From NCBI RefSeq assembly GCF_009017415.1, contig NC_092409.1:2976001-3040000 (forward strand): DNA of 64,000 nucleotides, given 5' to 3'. A program made the translations under genes and the position numbers. Below are positions 56,003 through 64,000 of the stretch, in pieces (position 1 is the first letter of the stretch; every line of letters starts with the position of its first letter). The notes under the pieces were generated by a model. It saw nothing but the letters and a program-made list of their open reading frames with translations, did no database searches and was not told where the DNA came from. The stretch comes from Aspergillus flavus (Eukaryota; Ascomycota; Eurotiomycetes; Eurotiales; Aspergillaceae).

Positions 56003-57908
56003 ATGGCGTCCGAGGAACAAGTACAGACGAAGGACACCCTCGATGGGAAATCCGATATCCAGGGATTCTCTCACCATGCAGAGGATATCTTGAATGATAG
56101 GGAGCCCTATGGCCCACCGGGCCTTGCGGGTCTAGTTGCCAACCCATTTGTCTTGATGTGTGCTGCCTGTTCCACTCTCGGAGGTCTGTTGTTCGGTTAT
56201 GATCAAGGTGTCGTATCGGTCATCCTAGTTATGGACCAATTCCTAGAGCGGTTTCCTGAAGTGTCTCCTGACTCGTCGGGTTCGGGTTTCTGGAAGGGTT
56301 TGATGACAGCAATGATCGAGTTGGGTGCCTTGTTGGGAGCTTTGAATCAGGGTTGGATCGCCGATAAGATCTCCAGACGTTACTCTATCATTGTTGCGGT
56401 GATTATCTTTACCATTGGCTCTGCCCTCCAAACCGGTGCAGTCGACTACGCGATGTTGACGGTGGCTCGGTTGATCGGAGGTGTCGGCATCGGTATGCTG
56501 TCGATGGTTGCACCATTGTACATTTCTGAAATCAGTATGTCCAAGCCATAATGCTAATTCAAAAGAGTGTGGTGCTAATATATACTCATTCCAGGTCCTC
56601 CCGAGTGTCGAGGTACTCTCTTGGTGCTGGAAGAATTCTGTATCGTCCTTGGAATCGTGATCGCTTACTGGATCACCTATGGTACCAGATTTATGGCTGG
56701 AGAGTGGTCCTGGAGACTTCCCTTCCTGCTGCAAATGGTTCCCGGCTTTGTTCTCATCGGAGGAGTTGCGATTCTCCCCTTCTCCCCCAGATGGCTAGCC
56801 TCTAAGGACCGGTATGAGGAAGCGCTCCAAAGTCTCTCTAAATTGCGGCGACTACCTACTACCGACAAGCGTGTCCGCCAGGAATTCCTGGATATCCAAG
56901 CAGAAGTTCGCTTCCACCAAGAAATGAACGCCGAAAAGCACCCTAATCTCCAGGGTGGCGGACTCAAGGATGCTTTCCTTCTCGAGATGGCCTCTTGGGC
57001 GGATTGTTTCAAGCCCGGATGCTGGAAGAGAACTCATATTGGTGTTGGACTCATGTTTTTCCAACAGGTCAGTACCAAATCCCCACTACTCTTGACCTTC
57101 ATGACTAACTTTTAACTTGTAGTTTGTCGGTATTAACGCGTTGATTTACTACTCTCCCACTCTATTCGAAACCATGGGCTTGGACTACGACATGCAGCTC
57201 TTAATGTCCGGAATCCTCAACGTCACACAACTAGTCGGAGTTATCACAACCATCTGGACAATGGACAGCTTGGGCCGACGATCCCTACTTCTCTCTGGCG
57301 CATTGTTAATGACTATCAGCCATGTAATCATCGCAGTCCTCGTCGGTCTATACTCGGACAACTGGCCCGCACACCGGCCACAGGGCTGGGCTTCCGTCGC
57401 TTTGCTATTGGTGTATATGATTGCGTTCGGCGCCAGCTGGGGCCCAGTAGGCTGGGCCATGCCTTCTGGTAAGTCTACTTCATTTTCTTTTCCAGGTCTA
57501 AAAGAAACCATCTTCTAACCGATTCACAGAGGTGTTCCCATCATCCCTTCGTGCAAAGGGTGTCGCGCTCTCAACGTGCTCCAACTGGCTCAACAACTTC
57601 ATCATCGTGAGTATCCCCCACTAAACCCAATCTCAGATAAAATACTAACATGGAATGATATCCAGGGCCTCATCACCCCACCCCTAGTCCAAAACACCGG
57701 ATTCGGCGCCTACACCTTCTTCGCAGTATTCTGTCTCCTAGCATTCGTCTGGACATTCTTCTTCGTCCCTGAAACCAAGGGCCGGACGCTCGAGCAGATG
57801 GACCATGTGTTCAAGGATAATTCAAGCGAAGCCGAAGAGGCTCGTCGTCATGCTATTGAGGTGGAGCTTCTTCGAGCCGAGGCGGAGAGATACGCGATGG
57901 AGGCTTGA
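56003..57908 (+). CDS. MFS sugar transporter (hexose-type)
   Basis: Plasma-membrane sugar/proton symporter of the major facilitator superfamily, sugar porter family. Exons are 56003-56534, 56595-57067, 57123-57468, 57530-57606 and 57666-57908, giving 556 aa in frame. The first helix carries LGGLLFGYDQGVVSVIL. The loop 2-3 motif is NQGWIADKISRRYSI, and the helix 5-6 region VGIGMLSMVAPLYISEI continues across intron 1 into SPPECRGTLL. The central loop (residues ~260-310) is followed by GLMFFQQFVGINALIYYSPT, the sugar-binding helix 7. Helices 8 to 10 include TMDSLGRRSLLLSGA and WGPVGWAMPSEVFPSSLR, and the helix 12 end has VPETKGRTLEQMD, the family's PETKG signature. The charged C-terminal tail is cytoplasmic. 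The substrate is not decided by sequence: glucose, xylose or another monosaccharide are all possible. Confidence 0.93.
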
Positions 57909-58714
57909 GCTTGAGATTTAGTCTTAAGACTCGACTTTTGAGTCCTGTGTTGTTGGTCTCTCTGCTCGGTGGTGACTTTGGCTTGTTGGGTCCCAGGTGG
58001 GCTCGTTTCGATTCGTATTATTGTATATCAGATGTTTTGTAGATAGGTTTTAACGAGATTATGATTTATGGACTTTTGGGTTTGTGGTAATGAGTTTTGC
58101 TAGGAGTGGATTCTGTTCTGTAGTGGGATATGTATTTGTATTGACGGTTGAGAATCTATGCCCATGATAACTCCCAAATTTGGGGATGCTTGTACAATGA
58201 CCTATTTTGTTATCCACGACATAAAATAAAACTAGAAGAATAAATGACTCTTGGAACTGCATGGTCAAGTCATTGTCACAGTCGAGATAATTTCATCCTG
58301 ACTATTTGCAAAAATTGATTAGTGTTGGTACTGACGCTATCATCGCAAAAATATATATCGAGGGAAATATGAAGCTTAACGGCAATGACCCCGTCTTGGC
58401 ACAGGATGAGTATTTCCCGCGGCACATACAGTATACACATAATCCATTAAAGTGAAAGAAGTTATAGTCTCAGGATTCCACTATAATACTCTGAATTATA
58501 AAACTCAATTGTTCCTTAAACTAAATGCTTCTATTCCACAGACAGTACGTAGCAGCATACCTCTTTCCTAAACAAGTCTAGTCTATCTTCTTATCGATAA
58601 GCAACACCCGCTGAGTCATCAACGCGTGAGTAGGCGCGAAAAGCAGCAAATCGATCACAAAACAAGCCCATTAATCTCCAAACAACCGCAATGCCTTAAA
58701 AAGTGAGGGGCGAC
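57909..58714. other. intergenic, no recognised gene
   Basis: About 800 bp with the transporter 3' end (T-rich) and the APC2 upstream region. No coding signal seen. Confidence 0.45.
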
Positions 58715-61386
58715 ATGGCCACTACAGAACCCAACCGGCGACGTATATTCGCGTCCGTCTTCCCACCCGTTCAGCTCGACGGTCCGAAGCCTAAAACCAA
58801 GTCCCGAGACCCGGAGCAAGCGACGTGGGATCGGGCATGGCTGGCAGCGACGAAGTTCTTATCGATTCCGGACCAGGGGTTTCGCGGTATTGAGAATTAT
58901 GTGCCCAAGGCGCCGGGGAGGGAGGTGAATGATGCGTTGGCGTATTTGGCGGCCGATAAGGGGGTTATGGATCGAGAGGAGTGGAGTATATTTGAGTGGT
59001 ATGGGAGTGAGATGCGGAGGCACTTTTATAGGAATTTTAAGGTTGCGCTTGTGAAGGTGGGTATTTCCTTATATGTGTGTGGGTTGGTAATTTTGCTAAG
59101 AGGGTGTGTTGTATGTAGCTTCTGGACCAGCCGAATGGGTTACGGAAAATCGTTTATTGCTTGCAGTTGATACGGAAGATTTACTTTGCGCCTTTGATGG
59201 AGTATCTCCTCCCGTTGCTGGGCGCTGTGGAGCAGGAGAAGGTGTTTGTCCAGCGGAGGCGCGGCTTTCATTTGATGGTTGCTTATACTCTACCTTGGCA
59301 GCATGTCTCGCCATTGCTTACGAGAGAAATGATGACACATGCTGTTACGATACTGGGAATTGATACGTTGGAGGATGACACTGTTGAAGATGATGAGGAT
59401 AGCATGGAAGTGGACCGACGGTACTCCGTTTCATACCGAGATTGGCGGGACGAGCCCTCTGCAGAGGTTCGGGTGCAGATGATGACCGAAGGCGAGGATA
59501 CGCGCGTTACGGCTGCCCGTGAACGATTATTGTCACTCTTTAACGACCTCGAGCTTGTTGGACTGGGTGGTGTCAGGGCTCAGAAAGTCTTTGCTAGCGT
59601 GATGAATACCATGATGACGGAGTTCATCAGGGCAGCGTATTCAGGGCAGTGGGAGGGGCCATCGAAGGTCTCACAACACCTTCGACACTGGATAGAGAAT
59701 GTTTACGCTCGACTGGCTGTGCAGGTCTTGGCCATCATCAATGTCCCCGAGTCTGGAACCAAAGAGAGTGACCGTCTGGACGTGAAACTCAGCGACGTGG
59801 AAAAATGGCAGGAAATTGGCCTTTCTCGGCTTGGGGCACTTCGAACCGGGGAACTATTTGATATCATAGTCGAGTGGCCGGCGAGTAGTGGGGCGATTGA
59901 GGATTTGCGTCATTTCACGGCATACCCAGCAGGACGATTCCAGGTGACGCACTCATTCTCCGCTGTGTTGGACCATCGTCTTTTGCATCCGGGCGCTTCA
60001 ACTGTGGAGATATTGCAGATCTATATATCGATCATCCGCGCGTTTAACCTGTTAGACCCAAAGGGTGTTCTTCTGGATCGAATTGCTCGGCCCATCCGCA
60101 GGTACCTTCGAGATCGGCCTGATACCGTGAAGGTTATTGTCGGGGGTCTTATGGCCGACCCAGCCGATGCTCGTGATCAGACTAGTTCTGGAGACACATT
60201 GGTTGAACTATCTGCAGAATTGACCAAGGCACACCAGAATTCTCTGAGGAGCGACAGAGGAGAGCTGGATTGGGATGACATGAATTGGATGCCTGATCCG
60301 ATTGACGCAGCGCCCGACTACCGCAAGTCGAAGACCTCGGACGTCATTGGTAGCTTAATCAGCTTGTTCGATTCGAAGGAGGCCTTTGTGAAAGAAATGC
60401 AGAGAATGCTTGCAGACCGGCTGCTCCAAAAGCGAACAGACTTTGATCAGGAGATGTCGGTGCTGGAACTTCTCAAGTTGCGCTTCGGTGATAATGCTTT
60501 GCAGGCTTGCGAGGTCATGATGCGTGATATCTTCGATTCGCGGCGGGTCGATGCGGTTGTAAGAAATGACCAAGACCTGACCAGGAAACCCGCCGTTTCT
60601 ACGTCTAGCTCGGACGACGAAGACATCCCAGAGCTGCATGCCAAGATCTTGTCCCACTTTTTCTGGCCTGAGATCCAAGAGCAGGATTTCAACGTACCCG
60701 AGGAGATTTTGGAATTGCAGCAGCGTTATGCAGCAGGATTTGCGTCGCTCAAACAGTCCCGTAAGCTCACCTGGCTGAATGGTTTGGGACAAGTCACAGT
60801 CGAGCTGGATCTGGAGGACCGTGTGTTTGTGGACGAAGTGTCTACTTGGCAGGCGACCGTCATCTATGCATTCGACTCGCCGTCCGATGATGCAGTGAGC
60901 AAAACCGCCAATGAATTAGCGGAGGAATTGGACATGTCGGTGGCTTTGGTGCGCAGCGCATGTTTGTTCTGGGTCAGCAAACGTATCCTGGCCGAGGTGC
61001 AGCGGGATACCTTCCGTGTGCTGGAGGTTCTACCGAATGAGGAGGACGAGGCTGTCGGAGGTACTGGCGTATCAGGCACGGACGATAATGCAGGCGATGC
61101 ATCGGCGGACACAGCAGCAGCAGCCGAAGCGGCGGCGGCGGCAGCAGCGAAGGAATCCGCAGAGGCGGCGGCGATGGAGAAGATGAACCTGTACTGGCAG
61201 TTTATCATGGGAATGTTGACCAACCAAGGCGCAATGCCGCTGCAACGCATTGTGATGATGTTGAAGATCGCCGTTCCGGGCGGATTTCCGTTCAGCAACG
61301 AAGAACTGCGGGAGTTTCTGGCGGGGATGGTGGCCAAGGGAAAGCTCGAGATCGTCAGCGGAGGCAACTACAAGATCGTCCAATAA
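58715..61386 (+). CDS. apc2: anaphase-promoting complex subunit 2 (cullin-type)
   Basis: Cullin-like scaffold of the APC/C ubiquitin ligase; it holds the RING subunit Apc11 and drives anaphase and mitotic exit. Exons are 58715-59056 and 59119-61386, giving 869 aa. The start is the ATG of MATTEPNRRRIFASVF; no ATG lies in frame just upstream. N-terminal helices (LVKLLDQPNGLRKIVYCLQL and QRRRGFHLMVAYTLPW) precede the cullin homology region, with VIGSLISLFDSKEAFVKEMQ, LLQKRTDFDQEMSVLELLKL and KILSHFFWPEIQEQDFNVPE at about residues 530-660. A linker near residue 770 has an Ala/Glu-rich run (DTAAAAEAAAAAAAKESAEA). The C-terminal winged-helix (APC2 domain) includes LYWQFIMGMLTNQGAMPLQR and KGKLEIVSGGNYKIVQ. 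It is intact and convergent with the dioxygenase gene. Confidence 0.94.
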
Positions 61387-61543
61387 TTCGACCGCCTACG
61401 ACTTATGACTAATGATGTATAGATTAATGGTCGTTACTAATTAAACATGGTATTGAGCTAAACAAATCGCAAGGCTAAAGCGTACAGACATTACGTTAAA
61501 ACAAGACACATCAACATCATTGGCATGTAACCCAAGGACGGAA

Positions 61544-62866
61544 TTACTCCGCATCCAACGGGGCTACTGGGGCCTGATCGTCGACCTGAATGCCACCCCT
61601 CTTCTTCTCGTTACTATCCCAGAAGGGCAGCTTCCAGCCACCTTCGTGCTCGGGCGTCGCCAACCACAGACGCATCAGATGTCTGCGAGGGGTTGGGGGC
61701 GCATGATCAGTGTACGCGGTGCGTGCGTGCAGAACATGCGAGTTGGACAGGAATTGGATGTCGCCGACCTCCAGGATCATGTGCAGTGACAAGCGGTTAC
61801 AGGTTGCCTCGAGGACTTCCAGGGCCTCGACCTGGGCGGCGGAGAGAGGAGGAACGATGCCTGCTTCGGAGAAGCGGGAGAGAGAGCGGACGTAGTATGG
61901 ATCCCACCTGCGCCCGTTAGCATAACTTATATCGAGAGAGGGAGAAAGGGAAAGCATACTTGGTGTAAACCCGGGGGTTTTCGCCCCGTTCAAGGTACAT
62001 CACGCTGGTGCGAATGTACTCCTCCTGTCCCTTGCTAGTCTCACCCTTGCGGTCGAAGTACCAGATGGGCTCCGTGAGAGTTTTGAGGACGTCCGGACGC
62101 TCCTTGGCGAGCGTGTTGTACACATGGTGGGAAGAAACGATGTCGGACTCGCCTCCTTCAAGCGCACGAGCAATGCACAGCAGACCGACGATATCCGAGT
62201 CGTCAGCGTGGAAGAATTGTCTGCTCTCTGTTAGCACCACTATCTCTACTAGCATACTGAAATTTAAAATACCTGGCGTTAGTCCGGTAGATGCGCACGG
62301 AGTCAATCTGAGTCGGATCCTCACCCAGATCCTTCACATGACCCAAGACATGGCCACGGCTGTTCTGACTGACAAAGTAACCCAGGTACGTGCCCAGACC
62401 CATGTATGCAACTGCAGACTTGTGGTTACCCCATTCCTGGACGGGGAAACCCTTGAAGAGAATAAAGCCCTTGCCATCGATGAGGTCTGCACGCAGTTCG
62501 GCGAGGCGCTTGGAGAGGTTGGGAAGGGGGAAGTTGCTCTATACACTATCAGCCGACGTACTATAGCGTGTATGGCATCTCCAAACCCACCTTAGAAATA
62601 CCAGTCAAGGGAATCTTGTTCGCCAGGAATTGATCTGCGGTCGCACTCAATTCCGCGATCTCCTCAGCTGTAAACTGATGAGTCCACTTCTCCGGAGCAT
62701 CGCGATACTCCTCGGCCTTCCAAACGGTCGGACCGGAGATTTCCTTAGGGAACTGCTCGAAGGACTTGATATGATCGTACAGCGGCGCATGCTGCCCAGT
62801 GGTCTTTAGTCCATCAGGAAAGACATCAAGAGGAATAGCAACAGGAGCTTGCGCAAGGGCAGCCAT
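61544..62866 (-). CDS. TauD/TfdA-family Fe(II)/2-oxoglutarate dioxygenase
   Basis: Soluble non-haem iron dioxygenase that couples 2-oxoglutarate decarboxylation to hydroxylation of an organic substrate. Exons on the minus strand are 62866-62591, 62538-62273, 62220-61960 and 61907-61544, giving 388 aa in frame. The N-terminal ~90 residues (SGPTVWKAEEY, TAEEIAELSATADQFL) are typical of fungal members. The iron-binding H-x-D is in RQFFHADDSDIVGLLC (about residue 185), restored across intron 2. The distal His is in SNSHVLHARTAY, and the 2-oxoglutarate-binding Arg lies in RRHLMRLWLATP near residue 355. All three iron ligands and the Arg are therefore present. TauD itself releases sulphite from taurine; fungal relatives act on varied substrates, so no substrate is assigned. 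An upstream minus-strand ATG at 62959 would add a hydrophobic stretch and is not preferred. Confidence 0.9.
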
Positions 62867-64000
62867 ATCCGACTTTGTATACTCAATTGAATCGCAGAAA
62901 AACAGTATATAATAAAAAAAGATACTCCCAAACCTGGAATGCAATAAATAAATCCTCAATTGACAAAAAAGTAAACCCTATACACAACAAACCACCACCC
63001 CCTTTTATACCTTCCCCCCTCAACCCCTCCATTCAAATACCTACCCCTCCTCCAAGATAATCTCGCATACAAGGTTTCCCGATAAGTAACCTTTCCATGA
63101 AGAATCCGACCATGCAAGAGGTGGATCACATGGCGTGCTGGACAGGTTGAAACCTCCTATAGGGCGTTGGCGCCGACAAACAAGTGCCGTGATTGGGGAG
63201 CGGATGGCGCAATCCATGGCCGCAGATGTTGTGATGCGGATCTTCTGCTTGGCTGTCGGGAATTCGGCTCAGGTCCAGGTACGTCAGCTAGGGAGTATAC
63301 CTAGTCTGGTTTTTGAGTTGGGATGTTCTTCGGGGTTTGATTTGTTGGGTTTGAACTTTGGGGTTGCATTCGGTGTTTTGGGGTTGGGGTTTTGTTTGGA
63401 CCTTTCAGGGTGGTTGTTGTTCTAGGTCTTGTGGGGTTGGGATGGATGGGATTGTGAATGTGTTTTTCTGGTTTTATCTTTTCTTTGTCTTTGTATTTTG
63501 TTTCTGTTATTAATCCTGATTTTTAATAGGACTGGGATTATACATAGATTGACTTTTAATAGGCCAATATGTGTGGTGATTCACTGTGGGACACTACTAA
63601 TAATGCTGACGATCAATATGGTACAAGAGGTACTACTCTCCAAGTGTACCAAGGGACTATATAGGCTAGAAGGAAGATGGAATGGATTTGGAAGATTTAT
63701 AGCTTCTGTCTAGCCTTGGGGATATTAATAGTATTTTCTTTTGGCATACCCGTACTTTCTTTGAACCTAAGATAGATGTACCTCTACATGATTGCTAGAG
63801 ATGTGAACACTAAAGCCCTAACCTACGGTAGACTCCAGAGCAAACCCCCCCATATAAATTTATGTAATGTAATCTATCTTCGATTATTTATCTATAACGC
63901 AGCGAAATAGAAAAGCATCTGATCTCATCTCTTTGGAACGTGTATAGAATCATTTGAGAAGCCCTTTTGATCAACTCTCACTGTCCTTGCCTTTAATTGC
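62867..64000. other. right end of window, no recognised gene
   Basis: Promoter side of the dioxygenase gene with C-rich stretches near 62990-63055, then GT/T-rich sequence (63310-63520) and AT-rich sequence. Short frames have no domain. Confidence 0.45.

Overview
The window is nuclear DNA of a filamentous ascomycete, most likely an Aspergillus/Penicillium-type eurotialean. The evidence is compact intron-split genes (most introns about 45-120 bp, GT..AG), a mitochondrial alternative oxidase, a Kar9 spindle protein, an Sm-D1 gene with an RG tail, and secreted GH15 and GH71 enzymes. No rRNA, confident tRNA, CRISPR array or complete transposon was seen.

Layout. 0.7-11.9 kb: a Gup1-like MBOAT gene (-), a five-exon acylphosphatase (+), a GMC alcohol oxidase (-) that diverges from mitochondrial alternative oxidase (+) across a 1.4-1.5 kb shared upstream region, and a conserved-looking unknown protein (+). 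13.1-28.6 kb is a housekeeping block: Kar9-like protein (+), Mpr1-like N-acetyltransferase (-), SDH assembly factor 3 (-), eRF1 methyltransferase Mtq2 (+), Sm-D1 (-), a large F-box protein (-) and a GTPBP1-like GTPase (-). 29.6-31.1 kb is an atypical zinc-finger protein (-).

31.1-44.5 kb is gene-poor. It has homopurine/homopyrimidine tracts, a (GAA)31 microsatellite, and plus-strand coding-like fragments broken by stops (about 37.3-41.7 kb) that look like decayed genes or elements. I could not assign them to a family.

44.5-57.9 kb contains a glucoamylase without a starch-binding domain (-), a PTH11/rhodopsin-like membrane protein with an unresolved reading-frame break (+), a GH71 alpha-1,3-glucanase with a proline-rich linker and cysteine-rich C-terminal modules (+), Pkr1 (-) and an MFS sugar transporter (+). 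Together these could degrade alpha-glucans and import the glucose, but co-regulation is only inferred. The window ends with APC2 (+), a Fe(II)/2-oxoglutarate TauD-type dioxygenase (-) and about 1.1 kb with no recognised gene.

Gene models were spliced by eye. For every multi-exon model except the PTH11-like gene, the chosen exons sum to a multiple of three and give an uninterrupted protein.
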